A DNA stretch of 64,000 nt from CBDCYS01 sp965226245 (lineage in GTDB: Bacteria; Acidobacteriota; Terriglobia; Bryobacterales; UBA6623), in assembly GCA_965226245.1 (NCBI GenBank), contig CBDDCL010000015.1, forward strand, positions 372,001-436,000, given 5' to 3'. Of the stretch, positions 7,920-16,653 are shown in pieces. The position numbers and the translations under genes are program-made. Numbering within the stretch: the first letter of the stretch is position 1; each line of letters opens with the position of its first letter. The notes under the pieces are model-generated. The model searched no databases, was not told the DNA's origin, and saw only the letters and a program-made list of their open reading frames with translations.

Positions 7920-8009
7920 GTAGCGCGGAACTCGGAGAGACCCGCGGCCTTTCGCTCCCGCCGTTATCTGGAAGTGAACGGCCGCGGGTCTCTCCGAGTT
8001 CCGCGCTAC
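7920..8009. repeat. Perfect 30-bp inverted repeat
   Basis: The arms 7920-7949 and 7980-8009 are exact complements over 30 bases, with a 30-base loop. The left arm starts GTAGCGCGGAACTCGGAGAG. It would form a very stable hairpin 107 bp before the SPFH start and may act as a terminator or leader structure. Confidence 0.8.
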
Positions 8010-8115
8010 CACGTGCGGTCTCCCCGTCTGCCTACTATAGGGATTGCCGGACGATTGGAGCTCCGGCAGGCCGGCGATCCAACTCGCCGGCGGGAAACTA
8101 CATGGAGGCAAAGAA

Positions 8116-8940
8116 ATGAACGACCGATATAACGATTTGCGAACATTCTCACTTTCTCAGAGAGCCGGCACCATAAAAATGGTTGCGGCTGCGGTAGTCG
8201 TGCTCATCGTGCTGGTCAACTCGTTTGGAACTGTGGGCGCGGGCGAGCGAGGAGTGGTGTTAAGGTTCGGCGCCGTGCAAGACAGGGTACTGGACGAAGG
8301 GATGTATTTCATTATTCCGTTCGTCGAAGACGTCATCTTGATGGACGTGAGGATTCAGAAATTCGAGACCAGAGCGGCGGCCTCGTCTAAAGATCTGCAG
8401 ATGGTTTCGTCGGGGATCGCGTTGAACTACCACGTCGATGCAACAGCGGTGAACCAGGTGTATGGGACGTTCAGGTTGGCCTATAGACAGACGATCATCG
8501 ACCCAGCGGTGCAGGAGTCGGTCAAGGCGGCGACGGCCCAATTCACAGCCGAAGAGCTGATCACCCGGCGACCGGAAGTCTCAGCACAAATCAGAGAGAT
8601 CCTTGCCGGCAGACTGAGGGAATACAACATGATCGTGGACCAGTTCAGCATTACGGAACTCAATTTCTCGGATCTCTTCATCCAGTCGATCGAAGCGAAA
8701 CAGGTAGCCGAGCAATCCGCTCAGAAGGCAGAGAACGATCTGACGCGCATCAAGGTCGAGGCCGAGCAAACGATCGCCGCGGCCAAGGCCGAAGCCGAAT
8801 CCCAGCGCCTGCAGAGCCAGACGATCACGTCGAACATCCTGCAGCTCCGGGCGATTGAGAAGTGGAACGGAATCTTGCCGCAAGTCACCAGCGGCGCGAC
8901 TCCGTTTATTGATTTGAAGAAGATGGGCGCTGGCGGCTAA
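8116..8940 (+). CDS. SPFH/prohibitin-family membrane protein
   Basis: A 274-residue protein: short polar N-terminus, one membrane helix (about residues 18-38, MVAAAVVVLIVLVNSFGTVG), the SPFH opening GERGVVLRFGAVQDRVLDEG, and a long charged coiled coil (about 190-245). This is the prohibitin/HflK-C layout; such proteins form membrane-bound oligomeric cages that scaffold membrane domains and modulate FtsH-type proteases. ATG 8116 has GGAGG seven bases upstream, so the longer frame from 8044 is rejected. No partner hflC or ftsH is adjacent, suggesting a stand-alone prohibitin homologue. Confidence 0.88.
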   Translation: MNDRYNDLRTFSLSQRAGTIKMVAAAVVVLIVLVNSFGTVGAGERGVVLRFGAVQDRVLDEGMYFIIPFVEDVILMDVRIQKFETRAAASSKDLQMVSSGIALNYHVDATAVNQVYGTFRLAYRQTIIDPAVQESVKAATAQFTAEELITRRPEVSAQIREILAGRLREYNMIVDQFSITELNFSDLFIQSIEAKQVAEQSAQKAENDLTRIKVEAEQTIAAAKAEAESQRLQSQTITSNILQLRAIEKWNGILPQVTSGATPFIDLKKMGAGG

Positions 8941-9277
8941 GGCGCAGCCAGCAGGGACCGGCACTCTTGCCGGTCCGCGTCTCAGCAGTTCCGCCGAGAC
9001 CTCTGAAGGGAGGTCGGGCTTCTAACGTGCAAAGCACTCGGCAAGCCGCGGGAGTTGCCGCAAAAGGGCGCTCCCTCCAGGCCATATAGTGAACCGAGCC
9101 TCCTCGAGGCCCATCGCGTGGTTTACGAGATCAGCGGTGACGGCGCGGCGCCGCCGGCAGGCTCTCTGATATCGCCGCGCCGCGCGCCGCGCTGAAGCTT
9201 TTGTTAAACTCCGAGTTTGCGTAGCTGCCCTCGCGTGGGCGCTTTCGGCCTATCGCGAGGGCGAATCAGGAGGAACA
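8941..9277. other. Intergenic: two hairpins
   Basis: A hairpin with stem GGACCGGCA and loop CTCT at 8955-8976, just after the SPFH gene, could end its transcript. A second, GCCCTCGCG/CGCGAGGGC (9227-9235, 9254-9262), lies seven bases before the SD of the next gene and could influence its translation. No gene seen. Confidence 0.55.
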
Positions 9278-10270
9278 ATGAGTCGACCGGTAACCTTATT
9301 CACAGGCCAGTGGGCCGATCTGCCTTTGGAAGTGCTAGCGGAAAAGGCGGCCAGTTGGGGCTATGACGGGCTCGAGCTGGCCTGCTGGGGCGACCACATG
9401 GATGTCAAGCGCGCCGCCGCCGACCCCCAGTATTGCGACGGGCAAAAGGCCATTCTCGAAAAGCACGACCTGCGGCTCTTCGCTATTTCCAACCACTTGG
9501 CCGGACAGTTGGTGTGCGACCCCAATGACGACACCCGCTCGGACGGGTTCGCGCCGGCTGAGTGCGCGGGCGACGCCGGCAAGAAGCGCGCCTGGGCCGT
9601 CGAAGCGATGAAGAACTCGGCGCGCGCCGCCAAAAATCTCGGGCTCACGGTGGTCAATGGCTTTACAGGATCTTCGATCTGGCACCTGCTCTACGGTTTT
9701 CCGCCTGTTGCCGACGAAACGATCGACCAGGGCTACGAATATTTCGCCGAGATGTGGAACCCGATTCTCGACGTCTTTGACGAATGCGGCGTTCGTTTCG
9801 GCCTCGAAGTGCATCCCACCGAAATCGCCTATGACGTGGTCACTGCTCACCGGGCGCTCGAAGCCATCGGTCAGCGCGAGGCGTTCGGATTCAACTTCGA
9901 CCCCAGCCATTTTCACTGGCAGAGCATCGACCCGGTTGTCTTTCTGCGGGAGTTCCGGGACCGCATCTGCCACGTCCACATGAAAGATTCAGCCATTCAG
10001 TTGAACGGGCGCAACAGCATTCTCGGGTCGCACCTCAACTTTGGGAAAGAGGGCCGCGGCTGGGACTTCCGGTCACTCGGCCACGGTGGCGTCAACTTCG
10101 AAGAGATCATCCGCCAGTTGAACCACAACGGCTACGATGGTCCGCTCTCCATCGAGTGGGAAGACAGCGGCATGGAGCGCGAGCACGGCGCCAAGGAGGC
10201 CTGCGAGTTTACCAAGCGGGTGGACTTCAAGTCGTCGGGGCGGGCGTTTGACGCGGCGTTTTCCGAGTAG
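9278..10270 (+). CDS. Sugar phosphate isomerase/epimerase-like TIM-barrel protein
   Basis: A 330-residue cytoplasmic protein of the AP-endonuclease-2-like TIM barrel group. Visible family elements: WGYDGLELACWGDHMD, FGLEVHPTEIAYD with the metal-binding Glu, GFNFDPSHFHWQ, ICHVHMKD and GPLSIEWEDSGME, which together give the Glu/Asp/His metal site of xylose-isomerase-like enzymes. AGGAGG sits five bases before the ATG. Family members interconvert ketoses or inositol-type substrates; the substrate here cannot be deduced. It stands alone between repeat-bearing gaps. Confidence 0.87.
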   Translation: MSRPVTLFTGQWADLPLEVLAEKAASWGYDGLELACWGDHMDVKRAAADPQYCDGQKAILEKHDLRLFAISNHLAGQLVCDPNDDTRSDGFAPAECAGDAGKKRAWAVEAMKNSARAAKNLGLTVVNGFTGSSIWHLLYGFPPVADETIDQGYEYFAEMWNPILDVFDECGVRFGLEVHPTEIAYDVVTAHRALEAIGQREAFGFNFDPSHFHWQSIDPVVFLREFRDRICHVHMKDSAIQLNGRNSILGSHLNFGKEGRGWDFRSLGHGGVNFEEIIRQLNHNGYDGPLSIEWEDSGMEREHGAKEACEFTKRVDFKSSGRAFDAAFSE

Positions 10271-10288
10271 GGGGAGTCACTTTTCATA

Positions 10289-10416
10289 GGGTTCCGCTTC
10301 GCTCCGCCCTTGGGCTACGATCCGGCGCCGCTTCGTGGCTCAAGGCTCTCCACCGAGTGGGGCGCGGACTTCCGTCCGCGTCGGCGACATGGTAGGGACC
10401 GGCTCTCAGCCGGTCC
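10289..10416. repeat. Dispersed 55-bp repeat plus two hairpins
   Basis: 10289-10343 matches 54454-54508 over 55 bp with about five differences (contains TTCCGCTTCGCTCC and GGGCTACGATC). It is followed by hairpins CGCGGAC-TTCC-GTCCGCG (10363-10380) and GGACCGGCT-CTC-AGCCGGTCC (10396-10416). The last is found inverted at 57484-57504. Confidence 0.65.
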
Positions 10417-10479
10417 TCTTGGGTCGAACCGAACGCGGTGATGGGAAGCGAGGAACGCGGACGAGCATGAGTGACGAGC

Positions 10480-12012
10480 ATGAGTAGTGAGGCGAAAGGT
10501 TCAACGTTGCTGCGAAGCGAGGACTGGCTGGCGGTTTGGCTGGCGTTCCTGATCATCGGCGCGGTTCTGATCGGCGTTCGTCCGCAGTTGGCGAAATTCA
10601 CTTGGGCGCTGGATACGGAAGTGATCTCGGCAGCTCACGCGATCAAACCGGCCGTTGACCAAATCGAGTCACAAGCAGAGGCAGCCGGAGCCGCAGCGCT
10701 CTCCTCAGCCGCTGTTGCATTGAAAACCGCTATCGAAGCCGCTGATCGCACGGGTATCGCGGAGGCGGCTCAAGCGCTTGCATCCGCCGCCGAGAGCGTC
10801 CAGGACACCGCGCTACAAGAAACGGTCGCGGCGGTTCAGGCTGAGATCGGCAGCAGCACCGGGGCGACCCTCAGCAAGGTGTTTACGGCCGGCAATCTCT
10901 CCGGGGCGCTGATCATTGCCGTGGGATTCCTCGTTATCTCGGCAATCGGTGTCGCGCTGATGGGCGGCAACGCCGCTCAGTACGCGATCGGTTTCCCGGT
11001 TGTGTTCGCTCTAGCACTCGTGGCGTTGTTGCTGGCCGGCAACGTCACGATCAAGTATTTCGGGTTCGAGTTCGTCATCTTCGCGCTGCTGATCGGCCTG
11101 TTCATCAGCAACGTCATCGGCCTGCCGTCCTGGCTGCGGGAAGCGGTGCGGACGGAGTACTACATCAAGACCGGCCTGGTGATCATGGGGGCCGGAGTCT
11201 TGTTTCGCGAGATCATGCAAGCCGGGCTGCTCGGGCTGGCGCAGGCGGTTCTTGTGATCGGAGTCGTCTGGTACGCCTGTTTCTACATCGCGAAAAAGCT
11301 GCGCGTGGATGATGAGTTCGCCGTCATACTTTCGACTGCCGTGTCGATTTGCGGCGTCTCAGCGGCGATTGCCGCCTGCGGTGCGATCCAGGGCGACCGC
11401 AAGAAACTCTCCTACGTCACGTCACTGGTATTGATCGTCGCGGCGCCGATGATGCTGGTGATGCCGTGGATCATTCGTGGGTTCGATATCCCCGAAATCG
11501 TCGGCGGGGCTTGGATGGGCGGGACGATCGATACGAGCGGGGCAGTCGTGGCCGCCGGAGCCCTGCTGAGCGAAGCCGGAATGAAGGCCGCCGTGATCGT
11601 CAAGTTCTCCCAGAACGCCCTGATCGGCGTGGCGGCTTTTGCGCTCTCCGTGTGGTGGACCGTTCGCTCCGGCGCCCGCACGGGAGAGCGCCCCAGCGCC
11701 ACGCTGATTTGGGACCGCTTCCCGAAGTTTGTCCTGGGATTCATGGCTGCTTCCGTCGTGTTCTCGTTTCTCATTGAACCCGCAACGGTCGGCGAAGTGA
11801 AAGGGCTGTTGAAGGGTCTCCGCACGATGTGGTTCGCGCTGGCGTTCGTTTGCATCGGCCTCGAAACGCAATTCAGCGACCTCGTCAAGATGGATGAAGG
11901 CCGCCCGGCCCTAGCCTTCCTAGGAGCTCAAGCGGTCAACGTCATCTGGACGCTGTTGATTGCGTTCCTGCTGTTCGGCGGAGTTCTCTTCGAAGTGCCG
12001 TTGTTCGAGTAG
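10480..12012 (+). CDS. YeiH/UPF0324-type putative sulfate exporter
   Basis: A 510-residue integral membrane protein. After a first membrane helix (about 14-33) comes an unusual alanine-rich helical segment of about 100 residues (about 40-140), then the hydrophobic core. Family-typical segments include EYYIKTGLVIMGAGVLFREIM, STAVSICGVSAAIAACGAI and GGTIDTSGAVVAAGALL. The family is annotated as putative sulfate/anion exporters, with weak experimental support. ATG 10480 is preferred; GTG 10471 is in frame. A 13-bp direct repeat, GACGAGCATGAGT, covers the start region, and another ATG at 10467 opens only a six-codon frame. Confidence 0.85.
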   Translation: MSSEAKGSTLLRSEDWLAVWLAFLIIGAVLIGVRPQLAKFTWALDTEVISAAHAIKPAVDQIESQAEAAGAAALSSAAVALKTAIEAADRTGIAEAAQALASAAESVQDTALQETVAAVQAEIGSSTGATLSKVFTAGNLSGALIIAVGFLVISAIGVALMGGNAAQYAIGFPVVFALALVALLLAGNVTIKYFGFEFVIFALLIGLFISNVIGLPSWLREAVRTEYYIKTGLVIMGAGVLFREIMQAGLLGLAQAVLVIGVVWYACFYIAKKLRVDDEFAVILSTAVSICGVSAAIAACGAIQGDRKKLSYVTSLVLIVAAPMMLVMPWIIRGFDIPEIVGGAWMGGTIDTSGAVVAAGALLSEAGMKAAVIVKFSQNALIGVAAFALSVWWTVRSGARTGERPSATLIWDRFPKFVLGFMAASVVFSFLIEPATVGEVKGLLKGLRTMWFALAFVCIGLETQFSDLVKMDEGRPALAFLGAQAVNVIWTLLIAFLLFGGVLFEVPLFE

Positions 12013-12139
12013 GTGGGGGATCCAGATAATGGTGGTCCACTGCGCGTGAACAAGATACGCTTGTGGTGAAGGAATTCCGCGAAGCCTGGCAGGCAGTTCA
12101 CCCAGTGTACACTGCCCCAGTTGCGAAAAATACAGCCAG

Positions 12140-12688
12140 CTATTTTTTCTCGGGCATCCACTCTTCCAGATCCACGCCCAGCGCATCCGCGACTCGGTTG
12201 ATGTAATTGAAGTAGGAGATCACCTGCACGGCGTCGTGAATGGCCGTGCCGGAAAATCCTTGCGCGCGCAACAACTCGAGATCTCCGGGTGACATCTCGG
12301 AAGGCCTCAGCGTAAGCTTCTGGGCAAACTCAAGCAGCGCCCCGGTGGCCGCGTCGAGTCCCGCCCGTCGCCAGTCGTTTTTGATCTTTTCCGCCAGCCT
12401 TGTGCCGACCTCAGCCCGGAGGTCGTGTGTATGTGCTTCCAGTCAATAGTGGCATTTGTTGGCCTTCGACACCACAACCGCCAGCATCTCCCTCTGGGCC
12501 CGTGTCAGGGGCGAGGGGCCGTGAACGCTCGCCAGATAAAGCCCCATCGAAGCCCGCAGTGTTGGCGGCGACAAACTCATCACCTTGACGATGTTCCATA
12601 CCTTTCCCGCGCGCCTGACGGCGGCGTCATAGCTCCGCCGCAGCTCGCCCTGGGCTTCACCTTCGGGTATCGTTTCAATCCAAGCCAT
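12140..12688 (-). CDS. AhpD-like/carboxymuconolactone decarboxylase family selenoprotein (TGA read as Sec)
   Basis: A conventional reading stops at TGA 12443-12445 after 81 residues. The same frame continues without another stop for 100 more codons and is homologous throughout to peroxidase-related AhpD-like proteins: N-terminal IPEGEAQGELRRSYD, LTRAQREMLAVVVSKANKCHY, then after TGA LEAHTHDLRAEVG, ALLEFAQKLTLRPSEM, and AVQVISYFNYINRVADALGV. The TGA falls where the family has the second Cys of its redox CxxC, giving C79-H-Y-U82. A 7-bp hairpin lies 18 bases after the TGA (12406-12425). The family reduces peroxides or acts as a thiol-disulfide protein. No selA, selB or selC lies in the window. 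The alternative, a TGC-to-TGA point mutation, is less likely given the intact downstream frame and hairpin. Confidence 0.8.
12406..12425 (-). promoter_or_regulatory. Candidate bacterial SECIS hairpin
   Basis: On the transcript, CGACCUC and GAGGUCG form a perfect 7-bp stem closing a six-base loop, CGGGCU, with G as its second base. The stem starts 18 bases after the UGA. Spacing, small loop and early loop G match the bacterial SECIS consensus bound by SelB. Confidence 0.7.
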
Positions 12689-12893
12689 GCGAACATTGTC
12701 GCACCGGAATTTCAGCGCGGGACGAGAGAAACAGTTTGACGCGCCGCGCCAAGCTCATGTGTCCGCGGCGGGGAGCGAGGGCATGGCTTCGGCGGTGACT
12801 ATGCTTGCCCGGGGCTCACCCGGGCTCACCGGCTTGCCGGGGGAACCAGCGCCGCATCTGCTATCTTCCTAGTATCCGCCGGAGTTACCGCCC

Positions 12894-13802
12894 ATGATCT
12901 TTCTCTCCACCCGTTTCGCTATCATCCTGGCATTCACGCCCGTGGTTCTTATCGCCGAGAGCGTGGAGTTCCGCTTCTCTCCTGGGGAGGGCGACACCCA
13001 GGTGATCACCAAACGTCATACCCGCGCTCATCATCGCGATGAAAAGGTGCAAACCGACGTAAACGAAACGAAGGTCCGCACCACGGCGACGAAGTCCGGG
13101 GATGGCTACTCGATCATTTCCGAGACGCTGGCGACGTCTTTGCGCCGCGATGAACACAATATCGCGAGTCCCATGCTCGAGGCGATGAAGGGCCTGAAGC
13201 TGACTTACACAATCAACAGCGAGGGCAAACTGGAAAGCATCGAAGGCTACCGCGGTATACTCGAGAACCTTAAAACAAAGTTTCCGCCGGTTCTGATGCA
13301 AACCTTTGGCCCGCTATTTAACGAGCAGTCATTGCGCCAACAGGATAAGGCCGAATGGCACGAGCGCATTGGCCAATTCGTGGGCAAAACGGTGGAGATC
13401 GGCAAGGCCTGGACAGCAGAAGAGAGCTACCCGCTGCCGACCGGGGGCAGGACCCCGCTCCACAAGGCGACCATCTTCGAGCGATGGGTCGACTGCGCGG
13501 GAAGCCGTTGCCTCCAGTTCAGATACATTTACCACACCGACCCAGCCGAGCTTGCCAAGCTAGCGAATCAGGTTTCCGAGGGGGCTATGGAGATCCCGCC
13601 CAAGGCCGGGCAAGCGCCGCCAAAACCTCCAGCCGTTATCACCGGCGGCGGCAAGCGTGTCATCGATCCGGCAACGATGAAAATTCATTTTGAAAAGATT
13701 ACGCGGACTCTCCAGATGGAATCGAAGACGCCCGGCCAGAGCGCCGTCCCCATCAAAGTTGTCGAAACCCGCGAGTACATTGTCGAGAAAGAGACACCGT
13801 GA
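12894..13802 (+). CDS. Secreted protein of unknown function
   Basis: A 302-residue protein with a Sec-type signal peptide (about 1-21, FAIILAFTPVVLIAES). The mature part is mostly beta/polar with VEFRFSPGEGDTQVITKRHT, a pair of cysteines in WVDCAGSRCLQF and a proline-rich stretch (KAGQAPPKPPAV) near residue 240. I do not recognise a family with certainty. GGAG lies 10 bases before the ATG. It is isolated from its neighbours and probably periplasmic or outer-membrane associated. Confidence 0.7.
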   Translation: MIFLSTRFAIILAFTPVVLIAESVEFRFSPGEGDTQVITKRHTRAHHRDEKVQTDVNETKVRTTATKSGDGYSIISETLATSLRRDEHNIASPMLEAMKGLKLTYTINSEGKLESIEGYRGILENLKTKFPPVLMQTFGPLFNEQSLRQQDKAEWHERIGQFVGKTVEIGKAWTAEESYPLPTGGRTPLHKATIFERWVDCAGSRCLQFRYIYHTDPAELAKLANQVSEGAMEIPPKAGQAPPKPPAVITGGGKRVIDPATMKIHFEKITRTLQMESKTPGQSAVPIKVVETREYIVEKETP

Positions 13803-14116
13803 ACGCCGCGTCGTTGGTGTTTCCCAGCGCTTGGCGGAGCAGCTTCGGGTATTTGCGCGGCTGCGCAAAGAGGCTTGGACGCCGTAGCGAGCGTCTCTCC
13901 TCCACTGAGCCTCGCCGCCTGGTATACATCCCGGTTCCAGGCACGACATAGGACGGCCGGTCTATCGCGTGCTTCGACCGTCAGGCGGTGAGTAGAGCGG
14001 GCTAGAGTCAAGTGCCCCCCGTTGCGGGAGTGTGTAGTTTCGCTGGCTCTGCCCAGCCGGCCTAGGAACCTTCGGCTGGTATAATTCGTTAGATCTCGAT
14101 CCGTCCAAGCTGCCGA
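13803..14116. other. Intergenic region with likely promoter for the ABC operon
   Basis: No gene is supported. A TATAAT box at 14080-14085 lies 31 bp before the first permease ATG; no good -35 box is visible. The frame after 13803 shows a short helical stretch (VSQRLAEQLRVFARLRKEAW) that may be a relic. Confidence 0.4.
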
Positions 14117-15265
14117 ATGAAATACATGCCGCTCGTTTTCAAGAATCTGCTGCGCAATAAGCGGCGCACGATTCTCACGGTCCTTAGCGTCACCGTGTCA
14201 TTGTTTCTGCTGGGGTTTCTGCTCACGGTTTACGCAGCTTTTTATCACCCGAAAACGAGCGACGAGCACCATGCCCGCTTAGTCACGCGGCACCGGGTTT
14301 CACTGACCCAAAGTCTTCCGGAATACTACGGGACGCGCATTCGCGCGGTCGATGGCGTGGAGCAGGTCTGCATCTACAACTGGTTCGGAGGCACCTACAT
14401 CGATCAGAAGCCCGAACACATGTTCGCGCGTTTCGCCATCGAGGCCGAGAAGGTCTTCAAGGTTCACCCCGAATACGTGATGCCGCCGGAGCAGAAGGAA
14501 GCCTTCCTGCGCGACCGGCAGGGGATGGCGGTGGAAAAGTCCATCGCCGAACGGCTGGGATTCGAATTGGGCCAGCGGATCACGCTTCAGGGAGACATCT
14601 ATCCGTTTGACATGGAGTTCGTGATTCGGGCGATTTTCGAAGCGCCGGCGAACGATCAGTCCACGCTATTTCACTACAAGTATTTGCAAGAGACCCTACC
14701 TGAAGCGTGGGGAAATCAGGCCGGAATATTCACCATTCTGGCCCGCTCGGCCGGCGACGTTCCGCGAATCGCTCAGTCGGTCGACGATATGTTTCGCAAC
14801 TCGCCCGAGCCCACAAAGACCGAGACCGAGGACGCCTTTCAGCAATCCTTTGTCGAGCAGATTGGCAATATCAAGCTGTTCTTGATGTGCATTGCCGGGG
14901 CGGTCATGTTCACCATCATTCTGGTCTCGGCCAATACCATGGCGATGTCGACTCGCGAGCGGATTCAAGAAATCGGCGTATTGAAGACGCTCGGTTTCAC
15001 GGCTCCCGTGATTCTGACGATGATCGTTTCCGAGGCGATGTTGATTGCGGCTGTCGGAGGTTTGCTCGGCGCTGGGCTGTCTTATGTGGTGACCCAGGCG
15101 TTGGGAGATTTGATCGTCGGGTTCGTCACCGGCTTCATGATGCCTCTTTGGGGCGTGCCGGTCTGTCTGGCGGTGGCGTTGTTGATCGGCTTCTTTAGCT
15201 CGGTCGTCTCGGCGGCTATGGCATCCAATACGAGGATCGCCGACGCTCTCCGGCACACTGGATAG
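14117..15265 (+). CDS. ABC transporter permease, MacB/FtsX type (first)
   Basis: A 382-residue membrane protein with the MacB/LolE layout: N-terminal helix after LVFKNLLRNKRRTILTVLSVTVS, a large periplasmic domain (about 50-255), then three C-terminal helices with the conserved STRERIQEIGVLKTLGFT coupling helix. It forms the membrane part of a tripartite-like exporter with the second permease, adaptor and ATPase downstream on the same strand. Substrate unknown; the type handles lipoproteins, peptides or antibiotics. Confidence 0.9.
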   Translation: MKYMPLVFKNLLRNKRRTILTVLSVTVSLFLLGFLLTVYAAFYHPKTSDEHHARLVTRHRVSLTQSLPEYYGTRIRAVDGVEQVCIYNWFGGTYIDQKPEHMFARFAIEAEKVFKVHPEYVMPPEQKEAFLRDRQGMAVEKSIAERLGFELGQRITLQGDIYPFDMEFVIRAIFEAPANDQSTLFHYKYLQETLPEAWGNQAGIFTILARSAGDVPRIAQSVDDMFRNSPEPTKTETEDAFQQSFVEQIGNIKLFLMCIAGAVMFTIILVSANTMAMSTRERIQEIGVLKTLGFTAPVILTMIVSEAMLIAAVGGLLGAGLSYVVTQALGDLIVGFVTGFMMPLWGVPVCLAVALLIGFFSSVVSAAMASNTRIADALRHTG

Positions 15266-15278
15266 ATCGGTTCCTGCT

Positions 15279-16445
15279 ATGGCAATTCCTATTTCTTACA
15301 ACCTGAGGAACCTGCGGGTCCGCAAGGCCACGACGGTGATGACGGCTCTGGGTATCAGCTTGACCGTCGCGGTGCTTTTGGGAATTTCCGCGCTGGTCGG
15401 CGGGCTGCGGTCGTCGCTCGAAGTCACGGGCCACCCGCTGCACTTGATCGTGATGCGCCAAGGGGCGACCTCGGAGCTGGTGAGTATCGTTCCGCAAGAG
15501 AAGTTCCAGGTCGTGAAGTTCATGGAAGGTGTCGCCCAACTTGATGGCGAGCCGATGGTCTCGCACGAAGTCATCACCGTCGTGAACTTGAAGTTGCGTG
15601 CCGACCCGACGCAAGATGCCAACGTGAACGTTCGTGGTGTTTCCCCGATGGGCATCAAGATGCGGGAGGAGATTCGTCTGCAATCGGGCCGCTGGTTCGA
15701 GACCGGAAAGCGGGAAGTTGTAATTGGACGTGGCACGAACGCAGCTCGCGAGGGCACGTCGATCGGTGACAAGGTCGAGTTCGGCCGCGGCGAGTGGGAA
15801 GTGGTTGGCGTGTTCGATGCCGGCCAATCGGCGTTCAATAGCGAGATTTGGGGTGACGGCAATTTCATCACATCGGATCTCGGCCGCGGCAACTCACGGA
15901 GCTCGGTGCTGGTGCGCGCCCGTGACGCAGTGACCCTGACCGCTCTCAAGAACCGAATGTCCGACGATCAGCGCTTGCAGCTCGAAGGGAAAACCGAGCG
16001 AGAATACTATGCTCAGCAGATGTCATCGGCCCAGCCCGTGGAAATGCTCGGCATGCTGGTCGCGGTGATCATGGCTGTCGGCAGCAGTTTTGCCGCCATG
16101 AACACGATGTATACGGCGGTTGCGCGGCGGGCGCGGGAGATCGGCGTGTTGCGCATGCTGGGTTTCTCGCGAGGCAGCATTCTGGTGTCGTTTCTGATCG
16201 AATCGTTGCTGCTTTCGCTCCTGGGCGGCGTTCTGGGTTGCTTGCTGGTGCTTCCGATCAACGGAATGCAGGGCCGCATCGGCAACTTCGTGACATTCAG
16301 CGAGACGACTTTCAACTTCGAGGTCACGCCCATGACTATGGCGATCGGGCTGGCGTTCGCGGCCGTTATGGGAGTGATCGGAGGACTGCTGCCGGCCCGC
16401 ATGGCGGCTCGGAGCGATGTTCTGAGTTCGATTCGGGATATTTGA
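15279..16445 (+). CDS. ABC transporter permease, MacB/FtsX type (second)
   Basis: A 388-residue paralogue of the preceding gene, starting 13 bp after its stop. It opens SYNLRNLRVRKATTVMTALGISLTVAVL, has a periplasmic domain, and ends with three helices including the coupling motif ARRAREIGVLRMLGFSRGSILVSF. Two different permeases imply a heterodimer, as in LolCE-like systems rather than homodimeric MacB. Confidence 0.9.
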   Translation: MAIPISYNLRNLRVRKATTVMTALGISLTVAVLLGISALVGGLRSSLEVTGHPLHLIVMRQGATSELVSIVPQEKFQVVKFMEGVAQLDGEPMVSHEVITVVNLKLRADPTQDANVNVRGVSPMGIKMREEIRLQSGRWFETGKREVVIGRGTNAAREGTSIGDKVEFGRGEWEVVGVFDAGQSAFNSEIWGDGNFITSDLGRGNSRSSVLVRARDAVTLTALKNRMSDDQRLQLEGKTEREYYAQQMSSAQPVEMLGMLVAVIMAVGSSFAAMNTMYTAVARRAREIGVLRMLGFSRGSILVSFLIESLLLSLLGGVLGCLLVLPINGMQGRIGNFVTFSETTFNFEVTPMTMAIGLAFAAVMGVIGGLLPARMAARSDVLSSIRDI

Positions 16446-16653
16446 CGCCGTGGCAAATTGGGGGAAAGACGGGTCTCGCAAAGGCGCAACGAACGCAAAG
16501 AAAAATAGTCTTTGGGACGCCTGGGCGCAAGGCGGCGTCTCCCGATTCGCGGCGGGGGATAATCTCTTTCCTCCGCGAATCGTGGCATCCTAAAGGTTCT
16601 CCATCGCGGTCAATCATTCGGGACCGTTTCTTGAAAGCCGACAGTCGCGTTCC

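Larger units (their letters stand above)
7469..8115. other. Non-coding repeat cluster before the SPFH gene
   Basis: No gene is supported. It holds a helically phased TGCCA array (7716-7750), a solitary IS right end joined to a hairpin repeat (7828-7893) and a perfect 30-bp inverted repeat (7920-8009). Confidence 0.6.

Noticed and set aside
12443..12688. An 81-residue stand-alone protein
   Set aside because: Homology continues past the TGA in the same frame to a proper C-terminus, so the short version is not the natural product.
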